Assembly (NCBI RefSeq): GCF_040645615.1
Contig: NZ_JBEYYO010000020.1
Span: 1 to 64,000, forward strand
Source: Glycomyces sp040645615
Lineage (GTDB): Bacteria; Actinomycetota; Actinomycetes; Mycobacteriales; Micromonosporaceae
DNA length: 64,000 nt
Reading direction: 5' to 3'
Part shown: piece by piece, positions 1 to 8,275 of the stretch
Layout of the letters: every line of letters starts with the position of its first letter
How positions within the stretch are numbered: the stretch's first letter is position 1
Made by a program: the position numbers and the translations under genes
Notes under the pieces: model-generated
Told to the model about the DNA's origin: nothing
The model's input: the letters and a program-made list of their open reading frames with translations, nothing else
The model's database searches: none

Positions 1-84
1 ACCCCGCACCCCGCACCCCGCACCCCGCACCCCGCACCCCGCACCCCGCACCCCGCACCCCGCACCCCGCACCCCGCACCCCGC
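1..84. repeat. 7-bp tandem repeat array (ACCCCGC)n, left end outside window
   Basis: Twelve exact head-to-tail copies of the heptamer accccgc run from the first base of the window, so the array probably extends to the left. The phase breaks at position 85. It lies in gene-free DNA. A second array with another 7-bp unit occurs at 40843-41127. Confidence 0.97.
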
Positions 85-335
85 ACCGAAAGCGAAGCTC
101 CCACCTCCCACCGGGCGCGAATGTCACACCCCTCGGGCAGGGTTGTTGCCGGGGATGCCGCGAAAACACGCGCGGGTAACTCGCCCCCATCGCGCCCAGT
201 GCCCCGCCCAAGCTCCGCCGCGCCGCCACCGAGCGGCGGCACCGCCTCCCGCCGCGACGAGCATCGCCTCCGTCGCTCGTGAGTGACCGGTTCTTACCTG
301 CCGGCCGGTGAAGCGTGGGCGTAACGCGAGGGTCC
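85..335. other. Gene-free intergenic stretch
   Basis: No reading frame here has coding character, and I see no RNA gene or strong terminator. It separates the heptamer array from the dehydrogenase gene starting at 348. Confidence 0.6.
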
Positions 336-341
336 TACGAT
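336..341 (+). promoter_or_regulatory. -10 element of a probable leaderless promoter (TACGAT)
   Basis: TACGAT fits the actinobacterial TAnnnT -10 consensus and lies 6 nt before the ATG at 348. No Shine-Dalgarno sequence is present, so transcription probably starts at or next to the start codon. Confidence 0.5.
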
Positions 342-347
342 GGCCGC

Positions 348-1250
348 ATGAAGATTTGGATCGCTCATGAAGCGGGGCTGTCGCGGCTGGGGGCGGTGCC
401 CGATGGCGTCACCGTCGAGGTGTTCGACGGGCCCGAGTACCCCTCCGACCCCGCCGATGTCGTGTACTGGGTGCCCGCGCTCGATCGGGATCCGGCGACC
501 GTATTCAAGGACATGCCGAACCTGCGAGCGGTGCAACTGCTCAGCGCGGGCGTCGAGGCGTGGGTCTCGCGCGTTCCCGAGGGCGTGGCCCTGTGCGGCA
601 ACCGCGGCGCGCACACCGAGACCACCGCCGAGTGGGTGCTGGCCGCCACGCTCGCGTCCGTGCGCCGCCTCGACGAGTTCGCGCGCAGCCAGGCCGAGAG
701 CGACTGGGCCCCGCGCAGCGCCGGGACCCTCAACGGCGCGACCGCGCTCACCGTGGGCGCCGGGTCGATCGGCGAGTCCGTGGCCCGCCGCTACGAAGCC
801 TGCGGCGTCACGGTCCACAAGATCGCCCGCACCGCCCGCCCCGGCGTCGGCACCCTCGCCGACCTCCCCGAACTGCTGCCGCGGGCCGACGTCGTGGTGC
901 TCATCGTGCCGCTCACCGCCGAGACCGAGGGCCTGGCCGACGCCGCGTTCCTCGCCCAGATGAAGGACGGCGCGCTCCTGGTCAACGCCGCCCGCGGCAA
1001 GGTCGCCGACACCGCCGCGCTCACCGCCGAAGTCGCCTCCGGGCGGCTGCGCTGCGCGCTCGACGTGACCGACCCAGAACCGCTCCCGGCCGATCACCCA
1101 CTGTGGACGCTTGACGGCGCGCTCATCACCCCGCACGTGGGCGGCCACGTCGAAGGCGTCATCGACCGCTGGTACCCGCCGGTGGGCGACCAGATCCGCC
1201 GCCTCGCGGCCGGAGAGCCGCTCGCGAACGTCGTCGCCAACGGCTACTAG
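348..1250 (+). CDS. D-isomer-specific 2-hydroxyacid dehydrogenase, NAD(P)-binding
   Basis: A 300-residue member of the D-2-hydroxyacid dehydrogenase family, which reduces 2-keto acids or oxidises D-2-hydroxy acids with NAD(P)H. Visible are the dinucleotide loop VGAGSIGES near residue 143, the NAARGK segment near 217, the DPEP segment carrying the acidic catalytic partner, and TPHVGG with the catalytic His near 266. The length is typical of the short GhrA-like group, so glyoxylate/hydroxypyruvate reductase activity is possible; the substrate is not readable from sequence. ATG at 348 was preferred over an upstream GTG at 315 because it follows a TACGAT box by 6 nt and begins the Rossmann-like N-terminus MKIW. 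Confidence 0.85.
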   Translation: MKIWIAHEAGLSRLGAVPDGVTVEVFDGPEYPSDPADVVYWVPALDRDPATVFKDMPNLRAVQLLSAGVEAWVSRVPEGVALCGNRGAHTETTAEWVLAATLASVRRLDEFARSQAESDWAPRSAGTLNGATALTVGAGSIGESVARRYEACGVTVHKIARTARPGVGTLADLPELLPRADVVVLIVPLTAETEGLADAAFLAQMKDGALLVNAARGKVADTAALTAEVASGRLRCALDVTDPEPLPADHPLWTLDGALITPHVGGHVEGVIDRWYPPVGDQIRRLAAGEPLANVVANGY

Positions 1251-1291
1251 GCGACACCCGCGCCGGTCGGGCTTGATGGTTCTATTGCACG

Positions 1292-2008
1292 GTGAACAAG
1301 CGGATTGAAGAACTGGGCTGGCGCCGGACGCCGAAGGGCGAGATCAGCCTCCGAAGACGGTTCGACCCGGTCGTGGGCGCCGTGGTGTACGAGGTCAAAC
1401 TCGACGACGAGTTCCTCATGTCGAGCCTGTTCACCGTCGCCGAGATCGAGCTGGCGCGCCTCGGGCTCGCGCGCGCCGAGGGCGAGGAGCTCGACGTCGT
1501 CGTGGGCGGTCTCGGCCTGGGCTACACCGCCCAAGCGGCCCTTGAGCATTCGCGGGTGCGCGAACTGGTCGTGGTGGAGTACTCCGAGGACGTCATCGAT
1601 TGGCACGAGCGCCAGCTCCTGCCCGACACCAGGCAACTGGTCGGCGACGAGCGCCTCCGCCTCACCCAGAACGACTTCTTCGCCGCCGCGACCGGCCCGG
1701 CGGGGTTCGACCCCGAACGTCCCGGCCGGGTCTTCGATGTGATCCTGCTCGACATCGACCACTCGCCGCGGCACCTGCTCGACTCCCCGCACGCGGACTT
1801 CTACACCCACGAGGGCCTCACCGCCCTCACCGCCCACCTGCGCCCCGGCGGCGTGTTCGCGCTGTGGTCGGACGACCCGCCGGACCAGGAGTTCACCGAG
1901 ATCCTCGAAGGCGTCTTCGAAGACGTGACCGCCGAGCGCATCTGGTTCGACAACCCCTACACCGGGGGCCAGTCCTCGAACACCGTGTACGTCGCCACGC
2001 GGCCCTGA
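1292..2008 (+). CDS. Spermidine-synthase-like SAM-dependent methyltransferase fold protein
   Basis: A 238-residue protein with a class I Rossmann methyltransferase fold. The nucleotide-binding glycine motif is VVVGGLGLGYTA (about residues 69-80), followed by the acidic strand-2 end VVVEYSEDV, the central strand VILLDIDHSP (about 149-158) and the post-core LRPGGVFALWSDD. It resembles the stand-alone spermidine synthase-like proteins annotated as spermidine synthase in actinomycetes, but the polyamine active site cannot be confirmed by eye. The GTG at 1292 has no Shine-Dalgarno sequence; TCTATT lies 5 nt upstream, so it may be leaderless. It ends 4 nt before the convergent csaA gene. Confidence 0.75.
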   Translation: MNKRIEELGWRRTPKGEISLRRRFDPVVGAVVYEVKLDDEFLMSSLFTVAEIELARLGLARAEGEELDVVVGGLGLGYTAQAALEHSRVRELVVVEYSEDVIDWHERQLLPDTRQLVGDERLRLTQNDFFAAATGPAGFDPERPGRVFDVILLDIDHSPRHLLDSPHADFYTHEGLTALTAHLRPGGVFALWSDDPPDQEFTEILEGVFEDVTAERIWFDNPYTGGQSSNTVYVATRP

Positions 2009-2012
2009 CCGC

Positions 2013-2351
2013 TCAGGCGACGCGCGAACCGATCGGGACCTCGGCGTCCGGGGTCAGGAGCACCACTTCGTCGGTGCCCTCGACCGGGACGCCGAGGACC
2101 AGGACCTCCGACATGAAGTCGGCGATCTGGCGCGGCGGGAAGTTCGTCACCGCGATCACCGTGCGCCCCACCAGGTCCTCGGCCGCATAGCGCGCGGTGA
2201 TCTGGGCGCTGGAGCGCTTGACCCCGAGCTCGCCGAAGTCGATCCACAGCTTGTACGCGGGCTTGCGGGCCTTCGCGAACACCTCCGCGCGCTCGATCCG
2301 GCCCGCGCGGATCTCGGTGCGGAAGAAGTCCTCGGCGGTCGTCTCAGTCAT
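2013..2351 (-). CDS. csaA: CsaA-type tRNA-binding domain chaperone
   Basis: A 112-residue single OB-fold protein of the CsaA family (tRNA_bind domain), small dimeric proteins described in Bacillus as secretion-linked chaperones. Family-typical stretches are FFRTEIRAGRI at residues 9-19, KPAYKLWIDFGELG near 30-43, the repeated VIAVTNFPPRQIA in the middle and VLGVPVEG near 86. The length matches the family. It lies 15 nt after allantoicase on the same strand but has its own TATCCT box 6 nt before the ATG, so it can be expressed apart from the purine operon. Confidence 0.9.
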   Translation of the reverse strand: MTETTAEDFFRTEIRAGRIERAEVFAKARKPAYKLWIDFGELGVKRSSAQITARYAAEDLVGRTVIAVTNFPPRQIADFMSEVLVLGVPVEGTDEVVLLTPDAEVPIGSRVA

Positions 2352-2357
2352 GCGCGG

Positions 2358-2363
2358 AGGATA
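2358..2363 (-). promoter_or_regulatory. -10 element of a probable leaderless csaA promoter (TATCCT)
   Basis: On the minus strand TATCCT ends exactly 6 nt before the csaA ATG, between the allantoicase stop and csaA. No good -35 hexamer is evident; that region is allantoicase coding sequence. Confidence 0.5.
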
Positions 2364-2366
2364 CCT

Positions 2367-3341
2367 TCACGCCTCGAACCGCTCCCGCATCGCCGCCAGG
2401 GCCTCGTCGGTGAGGCGCCCGTACAGGCGCAGTCGGGCCATGCCGCCGTCGGGGAAGATGTTGAGCCGCACCGAGGTCGCGGGGCGTGCGGTGAGGATCG
2501 CGAAGCGGTGCACGGTGTCCGGTTGGAGCGGGGTGCGCGGCAGGAGTTCGAAGGCTTCGGACCCGTCGTGGGCGTCGAGCGAGGCGGCCGAGGGCGCGTT
2601 GTGCTTGAAGTGGGTCGTGTCGAGCTCGGCCACGCGGACGACGCCGCGCCCGGCCAGGCGCAGGTCGAGCCATTCGTGGCCGGGGGTGCGGCGGCGGGCG
2701 GTCTCCCAGCCGTCGGCCTGATTGGCCGCAAGGCCCGGCCGGATCGCCCCGGCCGGGTCGGAGTAGAACGCGTTCGAGGCGTCGATCACGCTGCCGCCGT
2801 TGACGAGTGCGGCGAGGTCGAGCGGCAGGTCGGCGAACAGCGCGGGGTCGGGGACGGGCGTGCCGTGCAGCCGCAGGCGGGCCACACCGCCGTCGGGGTG
2901 GAGGTTGAGGCGGACGTGGGTGTAGCGCCGTCCGCTGTGGACTCGGTATTCGTTCGGGTGGTCGCCCTTGACCTCTGAGACGGGGACGAGCGGTTCCCAT
3001 GCGGCGGCGAGGACTTCGGCGAGCGAGGGGTGGCCGTCGACGCGGGCGGCGTCGATCGAGACGCGGGGAGGGTGGTTGCCGGTGAAGTGGGCGGTGTCGA
3101 CCACGGCGTGGTGCGCGATGCCGGGGACCGCGAGGCGGACCACGGCCCAGTCGTGGCCTTCGGTGCGGCTGCGGCGGGTCTCCCAGCCGTCGTATATCTG
3201 TCCTCTGTGGTCGAACGTGCGCGGGTGGTGCGCGACGGGGTAGGGGGCGATGAGGTGGTCTTTGGCGGCGAAGGACTCGTCGTTGGCGGCGAGGACCGCG
3301 CCGCCGAGGGCGCGGGCGGCGAGGTCGGGAAGCGGGTTCAT
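2367..3341 (-). CDS. alc: Allantoicase
   Basis: A 324-residue allantoicase, which hydrolyses allantoate to ureidoglycolate and urea. It shows the duplicated allantoicase repeat: each half has a DGWETRR/DGWETAR motif, a VVDTAHFTGN/ELDTTHFKHN motif and an HVRLNLHPDGGVARLRLHG/SVRLNIFPDGGMARLRLYG motif. Length is normal for bacterial members. Its ATG overlaps the allantoinase stop by 4 bp (3338-3341), so translation is probably coupled. It is the last gene of the purine operon. Confidence 0.93.
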   Translation of the reverse strand: MNPLPDLAARALGGAVLAANDESFAAKDHLIAPYPVAHHPRTFDHRGQIYDGWETRRSRTEGHDWAVVRLAVPGIAHHAVVDTAHFTGNHPPRVSIDAARVDGHPSLAEVLAAAWEPLVPVSEVKGDHPNEYRVHSGRRYTHVRLNLHPDGGVARLRLHGTPVPDPALFADLPLDLAALVNGGSVIDASNAFYSDPAGAIRPGLAANQADGWETARRRTPGHEWLDLRLAGRGVVRVAELDTTHFKHNAPSAASLDAHDGSEAFELLPRTPLQPDTVHRFAILTARPATSVRLNIFPDGGMARLRLYGRLTDEALAAMRERFEA

Positions 3342-4705
3342 CGCGGGTTCCTTTGCGGGTCTCGGCGGTGCAGGAGGCGGCCGCGCGGCGCGCCCTCGGT
3401 GTCGACGCGGGTGCCGCGCAGCCAGGTGGCGGCGACGCGGCCGCGGAGGATCCGGCCCTCGTACGGGGTGAGCGGATGGCGGTGGAGCAGGCCTGCGGCG
3501 CGGACGGTCCAGGACCGGTCGGGTTCGAAGGCCACCAGGTCGGCGTCGGCTCCGGTCGCGATGCGGCCCTTGCGGTCGAGGCCGACGAGGTCGGCGGGGC
3601 GGGTGGACGTCCACTGGACGAGTTCGGCGAGGGTGAGGCCGCGGCGACGGGCCTCGGTCCACAGCACCGGGAGTCCGATCTGGAGTGAGGCGATGCCGCC
3701 CCAGGAGGTGGCGAAGTCGCCGGTGCGCAGGTCTGGCGGGCTGGGCGAGTGGTCGGAGACGACGAGGTCGATGAGGCCTTCGCGCAGGGCGTCCCAGAGG
3801 GCCTCGCGGTTCGCGGCGGCGCGGATCGGCGGGCAGCACTTGTGGATGGTGGAGGCGTCGGGGATGTCCTCGGCGGCGAAGGTCAGGTAGTGGGGGCAGG
3901 TCTCGGCGGTGATGCGGACGCCGTCGCGGCGGGCCTCGCGCAGCAGCGGGAGCGCGTCGGCGGTGGCGAGGTGGAGGAGGTGGACGCGGGCTCCGGTGGC
4001 GCGGGCGGCGGCGATGAGGCTCGCGATGGCGGCGGTCTCGGCTTCGGGTGGTCTGGAGGCGAGGAAGTCCGCATAGGACGGTGAGGGTGCGGCGGGGTGG
4101 AGGTGCGCGGGGTCTTCGGCGTGGACGAGAAGGAGCGCGTCGAGGTCGACGGCGACGGCGCAGGCGCGGTGGAGGCCGGGGCCGTCGAGGTGCGGGAACT
4201 CGTCGACTCCCGAAGGGGCCGTGAAGCATTTGAACCCGAACACGCCCGCGGCGTGGAGGCGCTCGCGGTCGGTCTCGTTGCCGGGGGTCGCGCCGCCCCA
4301 GAAGCCCACGTCGATCCAGGTGCGGCCCTTGGCGGCGGCGCGTTTGGCGTCGAGCGCGGCGGTGTCGACGGTCGGCGGGATCGCGTTGAGCGGCATGTCG
4401 ATCAGGGTGGTGACGCCGCCCGCGGCACCGGCCCGGGTCGCGGTCGCGAAGCCCTCCCAATCGGTGCGGCCCGGTTCGTTGACGTGGACGTGGGTGTCCA
4501 CCAGGCCGGGCAGGAGCGCGAGGTCGCCGAGGTCCTCGGTGCGGGCGGCCGGGATCGGGTCGGCGTAGTCGCCGATGACCGCGATGCGCTCGCCCGCGAT
4601 CGCCACGGCCGCAGGGCGTTCGCCGTCGGGCAGCACGGCGCGGCGCGAGCGCAGGACGAGGTCGTAGACGAGGGGCGATGCGATGTCGCCGGGATCGGCG
4701 ATCAC
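3338..4705 (-). CDS. allB: Allantoinase
   Basis: A 455-residue amidohydrolase that opens allantoin to allantoate. Metal ligands are visible in DTHVHVNEPGRTDWEG (about residues 70-85), a typical allantoinase signature; GFKCF supplies the carboxylated Lys (about 157); LVHAED and LLHLATADA give later His ligands; and VSDHSP gives the metal Asp near 316. Dihydropyrimidinase is less likely because of the exact HVNEPGRTDWEGF signature. It overlaps both neighbours by 4 bp. Confidence 0.95.
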   Translation of the reverse strand: MIADPGDIASPLVYDLVLRSRRAVLPDGERPAAVAIAGERIAVIGDYADPIPAARTEDLGDLALLPGLVDTHVHVNEPGRTDWEGFATATRAGAAGGVTTLIDMPLNAIPPTVDTAALDAKRAAAKGRTWIDVGFWGGATPGNETDRERLHAAGVFGFKCFTAPSGVDEFPHLDGPGLHRACAVAVDLDALLLVHAEDPAHLHPAAPSPSYADFLASRPPEAETAAIASLIAAARATGARVHLLHLATADALPLLREARRDGVRITAETCPHYLTFAAEDIPDASTIHKCCPPIRAAANREALWDALREGLIDLVVSDHSPSPPDLRTGDFATSWGGIASLQIGLPVLWTEARRRGLTLAELVQWTSTRPADLVGLDRKGRIATGADADLVAFEPDRSWTVRAAGLLHRHPLTPYEGRILRGRVAATWLRGTRVDTEGAPRGRLLHRRDPQRNPR

Positions 4706-5088
4706 CGTTCACCGAGTCGGGCGAGGTGGGCGTTCCAGGACGCGAGATCGGAGATGTCGGTGAGGTCGGCGTCGCCGTCGTAGGCCGCGCGCAGGACCAT
4801 CCCGAGGGATTCGGTGCCGTCGTGGAGGAGGACCACCCCGAGTTCGAGTTCCGGTGGTTCGGAAGGGAGGAGGTCCTCGCGGAGCAGGCGCATGGGCAGG
4901 TCGTAGAGCTCTCCGGCGACCGCCACGCCGCCCGCGTCGACGGGCACGAGCGCGGGATAGCGGTCGGCCACGGAGTAGAAGCGGTAGCGGGCCGCGGTGC
5001 GGGTCTCGGCGATGAGCGCCGCGCCGCCGAGCAAGTGGTGGATCGGGCCGCCGCGCATGCCGCCGCCGTTGAGGAACATGTGGACCAC
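4702..5088 (-). CDS. Stand-alone AtzF C-terminal-like (gamma-glutamylcyclotransferase-fold) protein
   Basis: A 128-residue protein resembling the C-terminal domain of allophanate hydrolase, a gamma-glutamylcyclotransferase/AIG2-like fold. Key stretches are MFLNGGGMRGGPIHHLLGGA near the N-terminus, ARYRFYSVADRYPAL in the middle, GELYDLP, and PPELELGVV near residue 93. The amidase domain of allophanate hydrolase is absent here and next door. The start is taken as GTG at 5088 because AAGGAGG lies 5 nt upstream; the in-frame ATG at 5079 would be 14 nt away. It overlaps allantoinase by 4 bp. Its place in the purine operon suggests a role with urea- or ureido-type intermediates; the function is unproven. 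Confidence 0.75.
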   Translation of the reverse strand: MVHMFLNGGGMRGGPIHHLLGGAALIAETRTAARYRFYSVADRYPALVPVDAGGVAVAGELYDLPMRLLREDLLPSEPPELELGVVLLHDGTESLGMVLRAAYDGDADLTDISDLASWNAHLARLGER

Positions 5089-5099
5089 GGGGGCCTCCT

Positions 5100-6107
5100 T
5101 CAGTGGTGGATGGGACCTTCGGCGCCGCTGAGGAATCCGGCGTCCGCGCGGTTCCTCACGGCGGTGATCTCGGCCAAGATCGCGAGCGCGGTCTCGGCGG
5201 TGGTGCGGCCGCCCAGGTCGAGGCCGATCGGGGAGCGCAGCCGGGCGAGGTGGGTCTCGGGGACTCCGGCTTCGCGCAGGCGGGCGAGGCGGTCGCGGTG
5301 GGTGGCGCGGGAGCCGAGCGCGCCGACGTACCCGGCGGGCGAGGGGAGGGCGCGTTCGAGGAGCGGGAGGTCGAATTTGGGGTCGTGGGTGAGGACGCAC
5401 ACGGCGGTGTCGGCGTCGGGGGCGAGCTTGTCGAAGTGGCGGTGGGGCCAGTCCACGATCACGTCGTGGGCGTGGGGGAAGCGGATGGGGGTGGCGAAGA
5501 CGGGCCGGGCGTCGCACACGGTGACGTGGAAGCCGAGGGGCACGGCGAGTTCCACGAGGGGCGCGGCGAAGTCGACCGCGCCGTAGACGAGGAGCCGGGG
5601 CGGGGGCCGGTGGACTTCGACGGCGTAGCGGTCGGATGCCGCGGGCGGTTCGGTGTCGAGGGTGAGCGGGCCGATCGTGCCCGCGGCGGTGATCGCGGCG
5701 GCCTGGCCGAGGTCGGGGGCCTGGAGGGAGCGGACGAGGGTGACGCTTTCGCGGGCGAGGATCGCGTCGAGCGCGGCGGTCAGGGCGGGGTCTGCCGGTT
5801 CGATGCGGACGATGAGCACGTCCATGGTGCCGCCGCAGGTCAGGCCTACGGCGAACGCGTCCTCGTCGCTGTAGCCGAAGGATTCGACGGCCGGGACGCC
5901 GGTGTCGAGGACCTCTTGCGCTTTGGTGTAGACGGCGGCTTCGACGCACCCGCCGGAGACGCCGCCGAGCGCGGTGCCGTCGGCGTCGACGGCGAGGGCC
6001 GCGCCGAGCGGCCTGGGGGCGGGGCCGGAGGAGCCGACGAGGGACGCGAGCGCGAAGGGGCGGCCTTCGCGCATCCAATCGCGCAGGGCGGCGGCGATGG
6101 CGTTCAT
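5100..6107 (-). CDS. XdhC-family molybdenum cofactor insertion protein
   Basis: A 335-residue XdhC/CoxI-family protein, which binds sulfurated molybdenum cofactor and delivers it to xanthine dehydrogenase. The N-terminal XdhC/CoxI domain has GSSGPAPRPLGA and GGVSGGCVEAAV, with LTCGGTMDVLI near 95-105. The C-terminal Rossmann domain has LLVYGAVDFA and the family-typical GYVGALGSRATHRDRLARL. Its start overlaps the stop of the xanthine dehydrogenase large subunit by 4 bp, as expected for its maturation factor. Confidence 0.9.
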   Translation of the reverse strand: MNAIAAALRDWMREGRPFALASLVGSSGPAPRPLGAALAVDADGTALGGVSGGCVEAAVYTKAQEVLDTGVPAVESFGYSDEDAFAVGLTCGGTMDVLIVRIEPADPALTAALDAILARESVTLVRSLQAPDLGQAAAITAAGTIGPLTLDTEPPAASDRYAVEVHRPPPRLLVYGAVDFAAPLVELAVPLGFHVTVCDARPVFATPIRFPHAHDVIVDWPHRHFDKLAPDADTAVCVLTHDPKFDLPLLERALPSPAGYVGALGSRATHRDRLARLREAGVPETHLARLRSPIGLDLGGRTTAETALAILAEITAVRNRADAGFLSGAEGPIHH

Positions 6108-8275
6108 GCGGGCCTCCCGGTGGTGAGGTGCTCGGGCCGGATGGGGACGCGGGTCAGGGCCAGGCCGGTGGCGTCGCGCACCGCGGCGGCGATCGCGGGC
6201 GTGGACGAGAGCGTGGGCGGCTCGCCCGCGCCGCGGAGTCCGTACGGCGCTTCGGGATCGGTGTTCTCGACGATCTGGAGGCGCATCGGCGGCATGTCGA
6301 GGATGGTGGGGATGAGGTAGTCGGTGAAGGACGCGTTGGCGACCAGGCCTTCGCTGGTGCGCAGTTCCTCCATGAGGGCGAGGCCGAGGCCTTGGGCGGA
6401 GCCGCCGTGGATCTGGCCTTCGAGGGCGTTGGGGTTGATGGCGCGGCCGACGTCTTGGACGCAGGTGAGGTCGACGACCTTGACGAGGCCGAGTTCGAGG
6501 TCGACGTCCACTGTGGCGCGGTGGACGCAGAGGGCGAGTTGCACGTGCGAGTCGCCTTGGCCGGTGACGGGGTCCATGCGTTTGGTGGGGCGGTGGCGGA
6601 AGACGCGGGTGGCCTCGATGGGGCCTGCGGCGAGGTCGTGGTCTTTCCACAGGTCGCGCACGGCGGCCGCGGCGGCCCGCACCGCGCCGCCGGTCATGTA
6701 GGACTGGCGGGACGCCGAGGAGGACCCGGCGGAGCCGACGCGGGTGTCGTTGGGGGCCAGTCGGACTCGCTGGACGCCGAGTTCGGTGCGGACTATCTGG
6801 GTCTGGAGGTTCCAGTGGCCTTGGCCGACTTCGGCGGCGGCGGTGTGGACGGTGGCGACCGGTTCGCCCGCTTCGAGTTCGAGGCGCACGAGCGCGGTGG
6901 AAAGGTCGTCGAAGCCTTCGGAGTAGCAGACGTTCTTCAGGCCCACGCCGTAGCCGGTGCCGCGGCGGATGCCTTCGCCGATGGTGGTGTTGCCTGAGCC
7001 GCCGGGGTGGGCGGTGGGGGCGTCTGCGGCGGGGATGGCGGCGAGGCGGTCGAGGAGGTCGGCGAGCGGGGAGAACCGCTCTTCGCGATCGGGCGCGTCG
7101 ATGATCTGGCCGGTGATGAGGCGCGAACCTTGGGCGACGGCGTTGCGGCGGCGGATCTCCAAGGGGTGCAGGCCGATCGCTTCGGCGAGGGCGTCCATCT
7201 GGGACTCGTAGGCGAAGCAGGTCTGGACGCCGCCGAAGCCGCGCATGGCCCCGCACGGCGGGTTGTTGGTGCGCGCGCCCCACGCGTCGATCGAGACGTG
7301 TTCGACCTCGTAGGGGCCCACCGCGAGTGAGGCGGCGTTGCCGACCACGGCGTCGGTGGTGGAGGCGTACGCGCCGCCGTCGAGGACGATCGCGGCCTTG
7401 ACGTAGACGAGGCGGCCTTCGGCGTCGGCGCCGTGCTCGTAGCGCATGCGCGCGGGGTGGCGGTGTACGTGGCCGAGGAAGGATTCGGCCCGGTCGTACA
7501 TCATCTTGACCGGGCGGCCGGTGGCGAGGGCGAGCATGGCCATGTGGACCTGCACGGAGAGGTCTTCGCGGGCGCCGAACGCGCCGCCGATGCCGGACAT
7601 GACGAGGTGGAGGCGGTCGGCGGCCAGGCCGAGGCAGGGCGCGAGCTGCTCCAGGTCGGAGTGCAGCCATTGGGTGGCCACGTGGAGGCGCAGGCCTTCG
7701 GCGGTGGGGACGGCCACGCCGGACTCGGGGCCGAGCGGGGCCTGGTCCTGCATGCCGACGGTGTACTCGCGGGCCACTACGTATGCGGCGGTGGCGGTGT
7801 CGGGGGAGCCGACGCGGACCGGTTGGTAGCGGAAGTACTCCCCCGCGTCCACGGCCGCCTGCGGGTCGGATTGCGGGGCAAGGGGTTCGTATTCGATCTC
7901 GATGAGCTCGGCGGCGGCGCGGGCGAGGTCCAATGTGGTGGCGGCGATGACGGCGACCGGTTCGCCGTGGTAGTTGACCTGGTGTTCGGCCAGGACCGGC
8001 TGGTCGGGTTCGACGAGGCCGTAGCGGTTCTCGCCGGGCACGTCGGCGGCGGTGAGCACGGCGGCGACGCCTTCGGCCGCAAGGGCTTTCGTGGTGTTGA
8101 TGCCGCGGATGCGGGCCTTGGCGTGGGGGCTGCGCAGCGTGTGGCCCCACAGCATGCCGTCGAAGCGCAGGTCGGAGGCGTAGTCGAAGGTGCCTGCGGT
8201 CTTCGCGGCCGCTTCGGGGCGGATCGGGGACTGGCCGACGCCGCCGGGGGTCTCGTTCACCTGCACCTCAGGCAT
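6104..8275 (-). CDS. Xanthine dehydrogenase, molybdopterin-binding subunit
   Basis: A 723-residue large subunit of the xanthine oxidase family. It hydroxylates hypoxanthine/xanthine to urate at the molybdenum centre. The N-terminal a/b-hammerhead domain starts near residue 30 (TFDYASDLRFDGMLWGHTLRSP). Molybdopterin-contact segments include GGAFGAREDL and CGAMRGFGG, and the invariant catalytic Glu is in GAGEPP near residue 685. The gene overlaps 8-oxoguanine deaminase by 8 bp upstream and xdhC by 4 bp downstream. FAD and Fe-S subunits are encoded separately upstream, giving a three-polypeptide enzyme. Confidence 0.93.
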   Translation of the reverse strand: MPEVQVNETPGGVGQSPIRPEAAAKTAGTFDYASDLRFDGMLWGHTLRSPHAKARIRGINTTKALAAEGVAAVLTAADVPGENRYGLVEPDQPVLAEHQVNYHGEPVAVIAATTLDLARAAAELIEIEYEPLAPQSDPQAAVDAGEYFRYQPVRVGSPDTATAAYVVAREYTVGMQDQAPLGPESGVAVPTAEGLRLHVATQWLHSDLEQLAPCLGLAADRLHLVMSGIGGAFGAREDLSVQVHMAMLALATGRPVKMMYDRAESFLGHVHRHPARMRYEHGADAEGRLVYVKAAIVLDGGAYASTTDAVVGNAASLAVGPYEVEHVSIDAWGARTNNPPCGAMRGFGGVQTCFAYESQMDALAEAIGLHPLEIRRRNAVAQGSRLITGQIIDAPDREERFSPLADLLDRLAAIPAADAPTAHPGGSGNTTIGEGIRRGTGYGVGLKNVCYSEGFDDLSTALVRLELEAGEPVATVHTAAAEVGQGHWNLQTQIVRTELGVQRVRLAPNDTRVGSAGSSSASRQSYMTGGAVRAAAAAVRDLWKDHDLAAGPIEATRVFRHRPTKRMDPVTGQGDSHVQLALCVHRATVDVDLELGLVKVVDLTCVQDVGRAINPNALEGQIHGGSAQGLGLALMEELRTSEGLVANASFTDYLIPTILDMPPMRLQIVENTDPEAPYGLRGAGEPPTLSSTPAIAAAVRDATGLALTRVPIRPEHLTTGRPA

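Noticed and set aside
1..84. Possible CRISPR array
   Set aside because: The unit is 7 bp with no spacers, as also at 40843-41127; no cas genes are in the window.
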